A stretch of 64,000 nt of DNA, taken from Mangrovicoccus sp. HB161399. Lineage in GTDB: Bacteria > Pseudomonadota > Alphaproteobacteria > Rhodobacterales > Rhodobacteraceae. Made by a program: the position numbers and the translations under genes. This document shows, in pieces, positions 35,664-44,297 of the stretch (the stretch's first letter is position 1; every line of letters starts with the position of its first letter). The stretch is from the NCBI RefSeq assembly GCF_013184745.1, contig NZ_JAATVU010000020.1:40474-104473 (forward strand), given 5' to 3'. The notes below the pieces were generated by a model that was given only the letters and a program-made list of their open reading frames with translations, searched no databases and had not been told where the DNA came from.

Positions 35664-36635
35664 GTGAAGAAAACGGATCCGCTCTTTCCGAATTCCGCCC
35701 CGACCCGCGCCGGAACGGCCGAGAAGCTGGCCGCGTCCTTCGGCCTGCTCTGGCTCTGCCTCGGCGCCGCAGCGTTCCGCTATGCCCCCGGCACGATCGG
35801 CCCGGGCGGCCTGATCGCGCCGCTGGTGCTGTTCGGGCTGCTCTGGCACCAGTCGCGTGCGCTGCGGCTGACCCGGCAAGAGGCCGCGGCCCTGCGCGAT
35901 GCGCTCGGGGCGATGACCGCCGAACACCGCGCCGCCGCCGTCCCGCCGCGGCGCGACACGCCCGCCCCCGCCCGGCAGGAGCCGTCCGACGGCGACCGGC
36001 CCGCGACCACGGTCTTCGGCGTGCGCTCCGCCAGCGCGGCCGAGCGGATGCAGGAGACCGGCGGCCCTGCCCCGTCCTTCGCCTCGCGCCGCGACCCGCT
36101 GCAGCCCGGCGCCGCGCCCGGCAGCCAGGGCAGCCTGGCGCTGGACACCGCGCCGACGCCGCCGCCCCTGACCGTCGGCGATTTCATCCTGGCGCTGAAT
36201 TTTCCGCAGGACCCCGACGATACCGACGGGTTCCGCGCGCTGCGCCTGGCGCTGAAGGCGCCGCAGGCCGCACCGCTGATCCAGGCCGCGCAGGACGTGC
36301 TGACGCTGCTGTCGCAGAACGGGCTCTACATGGATGACCTGGAGCCCGACCATCCCAAGCCCGAACTGTGGCGCCGCTTCGCGGCCGGCGAGCGAGGCGG
36401 TGCAATCGGAGCGCTCGGCGGGGTTCGGGATGCGGAAGCGCTGGCCAACTGCGCCGCCGCGCTGCGCGAGGACCCGGTCTTCCGCGATGCGGTGCACCAT
36501 TTCCTGCGCCATTTCGACCTCATGCTCGTGGCCCGCGCAGGAGCGCTGGAGGATGCCGCGCTGGTCCGCCTGGCCGAAACCCGCACGGCCCGCGCCTTCA
36601 TGCTGCTCGGCCGCTGCGTCGGCATGTTCGACTGA
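35664..36635 (+). CDS. Conserved membrane protein of unknown function
   Basis: 323 residues from a GTG at 35664, preceded by ACAGGAAGG. Two adjacent hydrophobic helices near the N-terminus (FGLLWLCLGAAAFRYAP and GGLIAPLVLFGLLW), a Pro/Arg-rich disordered stretch (about residues 85-160) and a folded helical C-terminal domain (VGDFILALNFPQDPDDTDGF to RAFMLLGRCVGMFD). The C-terminal part resembles a conserved but unnamed Rhodobacterales protein. It is convergent with mobA. Confidence 0.75.
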   Translation: MKKTDPLFPNSAPTRAGTAEKLAASFGLLWLCLGAAAFRYAPGTIGPGGLIAPLVLFGLLWHQSRALRLTRQEAAALRDALGAMTAEHRAAAVPPRRDTPAPARQEPSDGDRPATTVFGVRSASAAERMQETGGPAPSFASRRDPLQPGAAPGSQGSLALDTAPTPPPLTVGDFILALNFPQDPDDTDGFRALRLALKAPQAAPLIQAAQDVLTLLSQNGLYMDDLEPDHPKPELWRRFAAGERGGAIGALGGVRDAEALANCAAALREDPVFRDAVHHFLRHFDLMLVARAGALEDAALVRLAETRTARAFMLLGRCVGMFD

Positions 36636-36701
36636 GCCGCGGCCCGGCCGCCGGGCTGCGCAGCTCCGCTGCCGTCTCCAATGGCCGCGAAACGCCCCGC
36701 G

Positions 36702-37313
36702 TCAGCTGTCCATCTCGGGCAGCATCGCCTCGGCACGGGCCAGATCTCCGGGACCGTCGATGCCGAAGAACCCCTCCGAGGCGAAGAACACGCTCGCCGC
36801 CCCATGGGAGCTGGCCCAATAGGTCATCTTGCGCACCCCCTGGGAAAGTGCGCTGCGCAGGTCCTCGCGGAGGCTGACCGGCCAGAATCCGAAATCCGGA
36901 TGGCGCTGCAGCCGCCCGTCCTCCTCGGTGGCGGCCATCGCGATCGGCGTGCCCGCCCGGGCCGCGCCGCGGACCAGCCGCTCGGCCAGATCCGCCGGGA
37001 AGAAGGGCGTGTCGACGGCGACGGTCACGATGGACGCGGCCCCGCGCGAGGCGGCCCAGTCCAGCCCGGCCAGCACCCCCGCCAGCGGTCCCGGATGGCC
37101 CGGCACGCTGTCGGAGAGGACCGGCAGGCCGAATTCCCCGAGCCGCCCGGCCTGGCCGTTGGCGTTGATCGCCAGCCCCGCCACCTGCAGCCCCAGCCGG
37201 TCGACCGCACGGTCGTAGAGGCAGCGCCCGCCGAGCAGCAGCGCCCCCTTGTCGGCGCCGCCCATGCGCGCCGCCGGCCCTCCCGCTAGGATCACGCCCA
37301 ATGGCGCTGTCAT
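36702..37313 (-). CDS. mobA: Molybdenum cofactor guanylyltransferase
   Basis: 203 residues. It links GMP to Mo-molybdopterin to form the guanine dinucleotide cofactor. The nucleotide-binding LAGGPAARMGGADKG near the N-terminus, VLSDSVPGHPGPLAGVLAGL and TVAVDTPFFP (metal-binding Asp) follow the MobA order. Start ATG 37313 (MTAPLGVIL). It pairs functionally with moaB at 25 kb. Confidence 0.94.
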   Translation of the reverse strand: MTAPLGVILAGGPAARMGGADKGALLLGGRCLYDRAVDRLGLQVAGLAINANGQAGRLGEFGLPVLSDSVPGHPGPLAGVLAGLDWAASRGAASIVTVAVDTPFFPADLAERLVRGAARAGTPIAMAATEEDGRLQRHPDFGFWPVSLREDLRSALSQGVRKMTYWASSHGAASVFFASEGFFGIDGPGDLARAEAMLPEMDS

Positions 37314-37436
37314 CGTCCCGGCTCCGTTCCGGTTCCCGCGCATTCCGCCGCCCCGCCTCCGGCCGGGCGCCTGCGCAATTGCATCGGCGGCAACAGTGGC
37401 GTAGCGGAGGGCATGCGTAAATAGGATGTTCTGCCA

Positions 37437-38141
37437 ATGTTAACCAGTACGAACGCCGCCATCCGGCGGGGCCTGCTGGACAGCCTGCCCTTCCTGCTGG
37501 TGATCGTGCCCTTCGGCCTGCTCTTCGGGGTGGCCGGAACCGAAGCCGGGCTGCCGATCGCGCAGACCATGGCCTTCACCATGCTGGTGATCGCCGGAGC
37601 GGCGCAGTTCACCGCGCTGCAGCTGCTACAGGACAATGCGCCGGTGGTGATCATCCTGCTGACTTCGCTGGCGGTGAACCTGCGGATGGCGATGTATTCG
37701 GCCTCGCTGGCGCCGCATCTGGGGCAGGCAAAGCTCTGGCAGCGCGGGCTCGTCGCCTATCTGCTGGTCGACCAGAGCTATGCGCTGGCGCATCCGGCCT
37801 TCGAGGCCGACCGGAACGCGCCGATCGGGCGGAAGCTGGCGTATTTCCTGGCGACGATGGTGATGATCGCGCCCAGCTGGTACGCCGCCACCTATGTCGG
37901 CGCGCGGGTGGGCGCCGCCGTGCCCGAGGGATTCGCGCTGGATTTCGCAGTGCCGATCACCTTCCTCGCGCTGGTCGCCCCCGCCCTGCGGACGCTGGCC
38001 CATGTCGCGGCGGCGGCAACCTCGGTGGCGCTGGCCCTGGCGCTGAGTTGGATCCCCTTCAGCCTCGGCCTGATCGTCGCGGCGCTGGCGGCGATGGCCG
38101 TCGGGGCGCAGACCGAACTCTGGATGGAGAAGCGCAGATGA
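37437..38141 (+). CDS. azlC: AzlC-family branched-chain amino acid exporter, large subunit
   Basis: 234 residues, mostly hydrophobic, with the family's conserved N-terminal IRRGLLDSLPFLLVIVPFGL and MLVIAGAAQFTAL. AzlC with AzlD exports branched-chain amino acids and analogues across the inner membrane. Its stop overlaps the azlD start (ATGA). It is divergent from mobA with 123 bp between starts. Confidence 0.9.
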   Translation: MLTSTNAAIRRGLLDSLPFLLVIVPFGLLFGVAGTEAGLPIAQTMAFTMLVIAGAAQFTALQLLQDNAPVVIILLTSLAVNLRMAMYSASLAPHLGQAKLWQRGLVAYLLVDQSYALAHPAFEADRNAPIGRKLAYFLATMVMIAPSWYAATYVGARVGAAVPEGFALDFAVPITFLALVAPALRTLAHVAAAATSVALALALSWIPFSLGLIVAALAAMAVGAQTELWMEKRR

Positions 38142-38467
38142 CCGGCAACGCAACCGCCGTATGGACCGTGATCGCCGGGCTGGCCGTCGGAACCTTCCTG
38201 ATCCGGTTCTCCTTCCTCGGCCTGCTGGGACAGCGCAGCTTCCCGGAATGGGCGCTGCGGATGCTGCGCTACACGCCGGTGGCCGTGCTGCCGGGGCTGG
38301 TCGCGCCGCTGGTGCTCTGGCCGCAGGCGACCGGCGGAGAACCCGACGCGGCGCGCCTGCTGGCCGCGCTGGCCGCGGCCGCCGCAGGGGTCCTGACCCG
38401 CTCGGTGCTCTGGTCGGTCGCCGCCGGGCTGGCCGCGCTCTATGGCGGGCTCGCGCTCTTCGGCTGA
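38138..38467 (+). CDS. azlD: AzlD-family branched-chain amino acid exporter, small subunit
   Basis: 109 residues with four hydrophobic helices; GTFLIRFSFLGLLGQRSFPEW and RYTPVAVLPGLVAPLVL are typical AzlD stretches. It forms the exporter with AzlC, to which it is translationally coupled. A branched-chain aminotransferase lies at 63 kb but is not linked. Confidence 0.9.
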   Translation: MTGNATAVWTVIAGLAVGTFLIRFSFLGLLGQRSFPEWALRMLRYTPVAVLPGLVAPLVLWPQATGGEPDAARLLAALAAAAAGVLTRSVLWSVAAGLAALYGGLALFG

Positions 38468-38494
38468 GCCCTGCCGCTTGCGTCGGCGGCCCGC

Positions 38495-39145
38495 CTAGAT
38501 CGGTCCGCCGCCCTCGACGACACGGGTTCCCTGGCCGACATAGCCGTAGCCGCCGATCCCGCCGATATCGCTGCGGTCGTCGGGACTGTCGTCGTAGAAG
38601 GTCCGCGTCACCACGCCGGGATACTGCGCGAAGGCTTCGCTGGCGACGTCCGGGAAGAACGTGTGCGGGAAGCTCTCGAAGCCCGGCAGCGGCTTGATCA
38701 CGTCGGTTGTCCGCAGGGTGCAGAACGAGGCCAGGACCGGCCCGATCCCCTCGGCGCGGCGCAGGGCCTCCGACGCGGTCTCCATCGGCACTTCGAGCTT
38801 CTGCTGGCGCACGTAGTAGGTCTCGCGCGCGTGGTAGTCGATGAACCAGGCCTCCATCGGCGTGGTGAAGCCGTAATGCACGTCGTCGATCCGCGGCGCC
38901 TTGGGGTGGTGCCACGTGCCTGCGGGGTTGAACACCACGCGTTCCGGCCCGTCGATCACCAGCGCGGTATGTGCGCCCTTGCCGGTCTGGATGCGGACGT
39001 TGGTGTAGAGGGTCAGCGACGGCGGATTGCTGCTGCGGTAATGGGCGCGGGCCACCGCCTCGGGCGGATCGCGCACCGGTTCGGCGCAGGCGGCCAGCAG
39101 GGACGAGGCAAGCCCCGCCCCGAAGGCACGGCGGCTGAGCCTCAG
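38495..39145 (-). CDS. Putative Tat lipoprotein with permuted NlpC/P60-like pattern
   Basis: 216 residues. The N-terminus reads LRLSRRAFGAGLASSLLAAC, a twin-arginine plus lipobox (L-A-A-C) signal. No ATG, GTG or TTG exists in frame near it; the only start placing the signal peptide at the N-terminus is a CTG at 39145 overlapping the stop of the oxidase subunit IV gene. In the mature part GAHTALVIDG and, much later, SFCTLRTTDV resemble the His-then-Cys order of permuted NlpC/P60 proteins. That reading is tentative. The family is otherwise unnamed. Confidence 0.65.
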   Translation of the reverse strand: MRLSRRAFGAGLASSLLAACAEPVRDPPEAVARAHYRSSNPPSLTLYTNVRIQTGKGAHTALVIDGPERVVFNPAGTWHHPKAPRIDDVHYGFTTPMEAWFIDYHARETYYVRQQKLEVPMETASEALRRAEGIGPVLASFCTLRTTDVIKPLPGFESFPHTFFPDVASEAFAQYPGVVTRTFYDDSPDDRSDIGGIGGYGYVGQGTRVVEGGGPI

Positions 39146-39276
39146 GCCCCCACGAGCGCCAGGAAGATCAGGACCACGAAGATTCCGATCACCGCCCGCG
39201 TCACGAATTTCACGAAGCCCGAGAAGGTCTTCTCGTGATCCGCGATGTCCATCGTGCCATGCTTGAATTCCGCCAT
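39142..39276 (-). CDS. aa3-type cytochrome c oxidase subunit IV
   Basis: 44 residues, MAEFKHGTMDIADHEKTFSG followed by one membrane helix (AVIGIFVVLIFLALVGA). This is the small non-catalytic subunit IV of the alphaproteobacterial aa3 oxidase (CtaH type). GAGGAGGAGA precedes the ATG. The other oxidase subunits are not in the window, which is normal for this gene. Its stop overlaps the presumed CTG start of the lipoprotein gene. Confidence 0.92.
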   Translation of the reverse strand: MAEFKHGTMDIADHEKTFSGFVKFVTRAVIGIFVVLIFLALVGA

Positions 39277-39362
39277 CAGTCTCCTCCTCCTCTGGCCTGC
39301 CGAAATTGGTACGGCAGAATCCGGAAGAAGTCACGCGGCCGGATGCCAGCTTGCTCATTTCG

Positions 39363-40415
39363 TCAGTCCCGAAGTTTCCAGGCGATGGCGCCATCGTCAC
39401 GCAAAAGGCCGGAGACCTCCCCGGCCGCGTTCAGATAGTTCACATGCGCGATGGCTTCCACAAGGGCGAGCCCGTATTCCCCTGCCGAGATGTCGCGCCG
39501 GTAGAGCGCGGGAAAGCATTCTGCCGCCGAATGCGGCAGCCTGAGATGCGCGCGCAGCCGCTCCAGCGCGCCGTGATGGCTGTCGATCAGCGACCGCAGC
39601 CGGAAGGGCAGCCCGGTGAAGGGCAGCTTGTGGCCCGGCAGGACCAGCTGGTCCGGCGCCGCATGCGACAGCAGCCGCGTGCAGCTCTCGATCCAGTCGG
39701 CCAGCGGATTCGCGTCCGGTTCGGTGGCGTAGACGCCGATATTGGGCGAGATCGAGGGCAGGATCTGGTCGCCCGCGATCACCAGCGGTTCGTCATGGCA
39801 CCAGAGCGTCGCCTGGTCGGGCGCATGGCCGCCGCCCAGCCGCACCGTCCAGCTGCGCCCGCCGAGGCGCAGCTCGCTGCCCTCGCGGATCTGGCGGAAG
39901 CCGAGCGGCATGGCGGCCACCGCATCGCAGTAGTTCAGCGGCCGCGACGTGCGGCGTTCCTCCAGAACCGCCGGATCCATCCCCGCGCGGCGCCAGAAGG
40001 CCAGCGTCTCGGCGGGCGGAACCTCCTGTTCGTCGAGCCTCAGCATCCGCGCGAAGAGCCAGGCGGTGCGGGTCATGACCAGCTCGGCGCCATGCGCGGC
40101 CTGGAACCAGCCGGCCAGCCCGACATGGTCGGGATGGTGATGGGTGACGAGGACCCGCGCCACCGGGCGCCCGGCCAGCGGGCCATCGAGCAGCCGCTGC
40201 CAGAGCCCGCGGGTGCGGCGCGTGTCCATGCCGGTATCGACGATGGTCCAGCCGTCGCCATCCGCCAGCGCATAGACATTCACGTGGTCCAGCGCCATCG
40301 GCAGCGGCAGGCGCATCCACAGGATGCCCTCGGCCAGCTCGGCAGCCTCGCCCTCGGCGGGCGGCTCGGGAAAGGGATGGCGCAGCTGCGCCGGGATCGT
40401 CTCGGGTGCGGTCAT
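39363..40415 (-). CDS. MBL-fold metallo-hydrolase
   Basis: 350 residues. The metallo-beta-lactamase zinc motif is THHHPDHVGLA; further ligands are GGGHAPDQATLW and LPGHKLPF, with AGDQILPS supplying the bridging Asp. A helical C-terminal extension (LIDSHHGALERLRAHL, YGLALVEAIAHVNYL) matches the winged-helix tail of LACTB2/glyoxalase-like MBL proteins, which often act on thioesters or RNA. The true substrate is unknown. It neighbours an acyl-CoA dehydrogenase on the same strand. Confidence 0.88.
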   Translation of the reverse strand: MTAPETIPAQLRHPFPEPPAEGEAAELAEGILWMRLPLPMALDHVNVYALADGDGWTIVDTGMDTRRTRGLWQRLLDGPLAGRPVARVLVTHHHPDHVGLAGWFQAAHGAELVMTRTAWLFARMLRLDEQEVPPAETLAFWRRAGMDPAVLEERRTSRPLNYCDAVAAMPLGFRQIREGSELRLGGRSWTVRLGGGHAPDQATLWCHDEPLVIAGDQILPSISPNIGVYATEPDANPLADWIESCTRLLSHAAPDQLVLPGHKLPFTGLPFRLRSLIDSHHGALERLRAHLRLPHSAAECFPALYRRDISAGEYGLALVEAIAHVNYLNAAGEVSGLLRDDGAIAWKLRD

Positions 40416-40519
40416 CGCGCGTGCCTCCGGGTTGCCCCGCTCCTGCCCCGGATCGGCGCGCAGTTCAACGCCCCGCGGCCTCGGGGCGGCGGCCTGTCCC
40501 CTCCGGCGGGCTGCGGTGC

Positions 40520-42214
40520 TCAGGGGACGAGCGCCGCGGCCGGAACCGCGTAGAGATCGGCCGCGCCCAGTCCGGCCTGGGCCAGCAGCGGCGCCGAAAG
40601 CGGCAGCATCCGCAGGATGTAGACCCGCGCCAGCGCGGCCCGCCCCTCGTCCCCCGCGGCCGCCGCCTGCAGGTGGTGCCAGCCGCCCAGCACCCGCGCG
40701 AAGCCCGCGAGATAGGGCGCCGCCACGGCAAACCGGTCATTCGGCTCCCGCGCCGCCAGCAGCCGCTCGGTCGCCTCGCGCAGCGCCTCCGCCGCGTCCC
40801 AGACCCGGTCGGCCAGATCGGCATGCGCTCCGCGCAGGCCGCGCAGCCCGTCCTGCATCTCGTCGATCAGCGCGAAGGCCGCGGCCCCGCCATCGGCAAG
40901 CTTGCGCCCGGCGAGATCCATCGCCTGGATGCCGTTGGTGCCCTCGTAGATCGCCGTCACGCGCACGTCGCGGCAGAACTGCGCGGCACCGGTCTCCTCG
41001 ATCACCCCCATGCCGCCATGGATCTGCACGCCGGTTTCCGCCGCGCGGATGCCGGTCTCAGTGCCGAAGGCCTTGGCGATGGGCGTGAGCAGCGCCGCGC
41101 GCGCCGCCCAGGCCGGATCCCCGGTCGCCGCGGCCATGTCGATGGCGATGGCGCAGCCGAGCGCGATGGCCCGCGCCGCGAAGATGTCGGCGCGGGTCTC
41201 CAGCAGCATCCGCCGCACGTCGGCATGGTCGATGATCGCCGCCTGGCCCGGCTCCGGCGTAGCGCCCTGCCGCCGCTCCGACGCGAAGGCCGCCGCCTTC
41301 TGGCAAGCTGCCTCGGCGACGCCGATCCCCTGCATGGCGACGCCCAGCCGCGCGTTGTTCATCATGGTGAACATCGCCGCCATGCCCTTGTGCGGCGCGC
41401 CGACCAGCCAGCCGGAGGCGCCCTCGAACTGCAGCATGGCGGTGGGCGAGCCGTGCAGCCCCAGCTTGTGCTCCAGGCTGACGGTGCGCACCGAATTGGC
41501 CGTGCCGCCGGGCAGGATCTTCGGCACCAGGAACAGGCTGATCCCCTTGGTCCCCGGTGCCGCGCCGGGCAGCCGCGCCAGCACCAGGTGGCTGATGTTC
41601 TCCGTCATCGGATGGTCGCCCCAGGTGATGAAGATCTTTTGCCCCGATATGCGGTAGATGCCGTCCCCCGCCGGCTCCGCCTTGGCGGCCAGCGCGCCGA
41701 CATCCGACCCGGCCTGCGGCTCGGTCAGGCACATCGTCCCGGTCCACTCGCCGGAGACCAGCTTCGGCAGGTACTGCGCCTTCAGCTCCGCCGGGGCATG
41801 GTGCTCCAGCGCCTCGATCTGGCCCTGGCTCAGCAGCGGGCAGAGCTGCAGCGACAGGCAGGCGCCCGACATCATCTCGTTGACCGCCATGGCCAGCGCC
41901 ACCGGCAGACCCATGCCGCCATGCGCCGGACCGGCCGAGATGCCGACCCAGCCGCCCTCCGCGATCGCGCGATAGCCTTCGGCAAAGCCCGGCGGCAGCT
42001 CTACCGCGCCATCGGCCAGCCTGGCGGGATGCGCATCTCCGGCCCGCTGCAGCGGCGCCAGAACCTCGGAACAGAGCCTGCCCGCCTCCTCCAGCACTGC
42101 CCGCGCAGTCTCCGGCCCGGCCTCGGCATAGCGCTCCGTGGCAGCCACCCGGCCATAGCCCAGGACACTTTCCAGCAGGAACAGGTGGTCGGAGACGGGG
42201 GCGCGATAGGACAT
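40520..42214 (-). CDS. Acyl-CoA dehydrogenase, DmdC/long-form type
   Basis: 564 residues, the long acyl-CoA dehydrogenase form with an extra C-terminal domain. FAD-dependent alpha,beta-oxidation of an acyl-CoA; electrons go to ETF. CLTEPQAGSDVG and IYRISGQKIFITWGDH are the flavin/substrate motifs; the catalytic base Glu is in TAIYEGTNGIQAMDL. The length and the MSYRAPVSDHLFLLE opening match the group containing 3-methylmercaptopropionyl-CoA dehydrogenase (DmdC), but several paralogues share this, so the substrate is open. ATG 42214 chosen by that opening. Confidence 0.9.
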   Translation of the reverse strand: MSYRAPVSDHLFLLESVLGYGRVAATERYAEAGPETARAVLEEAGRLCSEVLAPLQRAGDAHPARLADGAVELPPGFAEGYRAIAEGGWVGISAGPAHGGMGLPVALAMAVNEMMSGACLSLQLCPLLSQGQIEALEHHAPAELKAQYLPKLVSGEWTGTMCLTEPQAGSDVGALAAKAEPAGDGIYRISGQKIFITWGDHPMTENISHLVLARLPGAAPGTKGISLFLVPKILPGGTANSVRTVSLEHKLGLHGSPTAMLQFEGASGWLVGAPHKGMAAMFTMMNNARLGVAMQGIGVAEAACQKAAAFASERRQGATPEPGQAAIIDHADVRRMLLETRADIFAARAIALGCAIAIDMAAATGDPAWAARAALLTPIAKAFGTETGIRAAETGVQIHGGMGVIEETGAAQFCRDVRVTAIYEGTNGIQAMDLAGRKLADGGAAAFALIDEMQDGLRGLRGAHADLADRVWDAAEALREATERLLAAREPNDRFAVAAPYLAGFARVLGGWHHLQAAAAGDEGRAALARVYILRMLPLSAPLLAQAGLGAADLYAVPAAALVP

Positions 42215-42328
42215 GCGGGTCCTCCTCTGGCTTGCCATGCGGCGCATCCGGCGCTAGGGCCGCGTGACAGCACCCTTGCGGCCCCGTTCCGGCCGTGCAA
42301 CCGGAACGCCACGTTACGGATCCCGCCC

Positions 42329-43270
42329 ATGACGCAACGGCTTCTTCCCGATGAACCAGGCATCGCCGCAGCCGCCAGGCTGCTGCAGGAGGGCGCCTGC
42401 GTGGCCTTCCCGACGGAAACCGTCTACGGGCTCGGCGCCAATGCGCTGGACGACGGTGCCGTTGCGGGCATCTACGCTGCCAAGGGCCGGCCCAGCTTCA
42501 ATCCGCTGATCACCCATCTGGCCGGGGCCGCCGATGCCGCGCGCTTTGCCGAGGTCCCGGCCGCGGCGGAACGGCTGGAGCGGTTCTGGCCCGGCCCGCT
42601 GACTCTGGTCCTGCCCTTGCGGGACGATGCCGGGATCGCGCCGCGGGTGCTGGCCGGGCATCGCAGCATCGCGCTGAGGGTGCCCGCACATCCGCTGGCC
42701 CGCAAGCTGCTGAAAGCCTCCGGGCTGCCGCTGGCGGCGCCCTCGGCCAATCCCTCCGGGCGGATCAGCCCGACCACGGCGCAGCACGTGCTGGAGGGGC
42801 TCGACGGACGGATCGCCGCCGTGCTCGATGGCGGGCCCTGCCAGGTGGGCGTGGAGTCGACGATCCTCGACCTGACCGGGCCGCCGCGGCTGCTGCGCGC
42901 GGGCGGCGTGCCCGCCGAGGCGCTGGAGGAGGCGCTGGGAACGGCGCTGATCCGCGCCGAAGGCGAGGTGAGCGAGGCCCCGGTTGCGCCGGGCATGCTG
43001 TCGAGCCATTACGCGCCGCGCGCAGGCGTGCGGCTGAACGTGACCGAGCCGCTGCCGGGCGAGACGCTGCTGGGCTTCGGGCCGGTGAAGTCGGACTGGA
43101 CGCTGTCGGAGAGCGGCGATCTGGACGAGGCAGCGGCCAATCTCTTCACCAGGCTGCACCAGATGGATGCCGCCGGGGTGCGCGCCATCGCCGTCGCGCC
43201 GATCCCGGGCGAGGGGCTGGGCCTCGCCATCAACGACCGGCTGGCCAGAGCGGCCGCGCCGCGGGACTGA
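42329..43270 (+). CDS. L-threonylcarbamoyladenylate synthase (Sua5 type)
   Basis: 313 residues, the long Sua5 form: a YrdC domain (VAFPTETVYGLGANALD, AAKGRPSFNPLITHL, APSANPSGRISPT) plus a C-terminal Sua5 domain after the linker PVAPGMLSSHYAPR. It makes threonylcarbamoyl-AMP from Thr, bicarbonate and ATP for t6A37 in ANN-decoding tRNAs. It is divergent from the acyl-CoA dehydrogenase. Confidence 0.95.
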   Translation: MTQRLLPDEPGIAAAARLLQEGACVAFPTETVYGLGANALDDGAVAGIYAAKGRPSFNPLITHLAGAADAARFAEVPAAAERLERFWPGPLTLVLPLRDDAGIAPRVLAGHRSIALRVPAHPLARKLLKASGLPLAAPSANPSGRISPTTAQHVLEGLDGRIAAVLDGGPCQVGVESTILDLTGPPRLLRAGGVPAEALEEALGTALIRAEGEVSEAPVAPGMLSSHYAPRAGVRLNVTEPLPGETLLGFGPVKSDWTLSESGDLDEAAANLFTRLHQMDAAGVRAIAVAPIPGEGLGLAINDRLARAAAPRD

Positions 43271-43901
43271 CCCTGCACTGGCCGCATTTCCCCGCAGCAA
43301 CAGGGACGGCATGGCGCCGGAGCGGCCGTGAAAGGCAATGTGCCGGGGGAAAGCGGGAACATGGCCAACGGGCCGGGCCGCGCGATATGCGACCGGAAGG
43401 TCTGAACCTTGCGCCTGCGTCGTGCCGGGCTGCGCCACGGATCGGCCAGGGCAACGCCCTCGCCGGTTCGCCTGCCGGATGCGCGATTGCCGTGCAGAAA
43501 TCCGCCATGCCGTGCGGCTTCCATCCGAAAATCCCCGGCGACCGGGGCCGCGCTGTCTTCGTCCGGTCGGCAGGATGCGACGGCAAGCACCTGACGGGGC
43601 CACGACATCGGCGCCCGCGACGGATACCAGCCGCTGCGGCCCGCACCGGGCCGCAGCGACATTCCGTTCTGCGAGGGTCCGGAAAGACCGGCTTTGCCCG
43701 GCGCCCCGGCCTCGCCCGCTACGGTGTCGGCTGGAACGCGCCGTCCAACCTCCCGAAAGCACGCTCCGGGTCCGCAGGCTCATCCGGCGGCACCGCCATC
43801 CGGGCACCGGCGCAACGGCAGGGCATTGCCGACCGCGGGCGCGAACGTGCGCCCGGGCGGCGGCACGCCGGGCGGACGCACCGCCGGGCGCAGGCGAAGG
43901 A
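43271..43901. other. 631-bp stretch with no supported gene
   Basis: Open frames here translate to Arg/Pro/Gly/Ala-rich sequences with no family pattern or convincing ribosome-binding site, like the 8.1-9.1 kb gap. It lies between convergent Sua5 and ubiK genes, so it needs no promoter. I see no clear terminator with a T-run, tRNA or repeat. It may be a gene relic. Confidence 0.45.
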
Positions 43902-44147
43902 TCAGCCCTTCGCGGCTTCCAGCGCGTCGAGACGGGCCTTCAGCGCCTCGTTCTCCTCGCGGGCCTTCTGCGCCATGGCGCGGACGGCATCGAATTCCTC
44001 GCGGGTGACGAAATCGCGGTCGGCCAGCCAGCGGTCGATCATGCCCTTCATGGCGGTCTCGGCCTCGTCCTTTGCGCCCTGGGCCACGCCCATCGCGTTG
44101 GTCATCAGCTGGGACAGGTCGTCGAAGATGCGGTTGCGGGTCTGCAT
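43902..44147 (-). CDS. ubiK: UbiK/BMFP-domain ubiquinone biosynthesis accessory factor
   Basis: 81 residues beginning MQTRNRIFDDLSQLMTNAMG and ending with a heptad coiled coil (AREENEALKARLDALEA). This is the BMFP/YqiC family; UbiK helps assemble the soluble ubiquinone-synthesis complex, and homologues bind membranes and can fuse lipid vesicles. The start at 44147 is divergent from lgt. Confidence 0.88.
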   Translation of the reverse strand: MQTRNRIFDDLSQLMTNAMGVAQGAKDEAETAMKGMIDRWLADRDFVTREEFDAVRAMAQKAREENEALKARLDALEAAKG

Positions 44148-44297
44148 GGGAACCTCTGATCTCGGGTGATTTGCACGAACACTCCCCATCACATGTAGGG
44201 GAGTCCGCCCGCGGGGAAAAGGCGTCGCACCGCCGCCGCGCCGCCGCGCGCGAGGAACCGCGTTGACTTGGGGGGCGCGGGCTTCCATCAGGCGGCC

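Noticed and set aside
40406..43270. 954-codon plus-strand frame covering the acyl-CoA dehydrogenase and Sua5 region
   Set aside because: Only the last 313 residues are real (Sua5 type from 42329); the rest is antisense to the dehydrogenase.
43338..44159. 273-codon plus-strand frame
   Set aside because: Arg/Pro/Gly-rich with no family pattern, and its end is antisense to ubiK.
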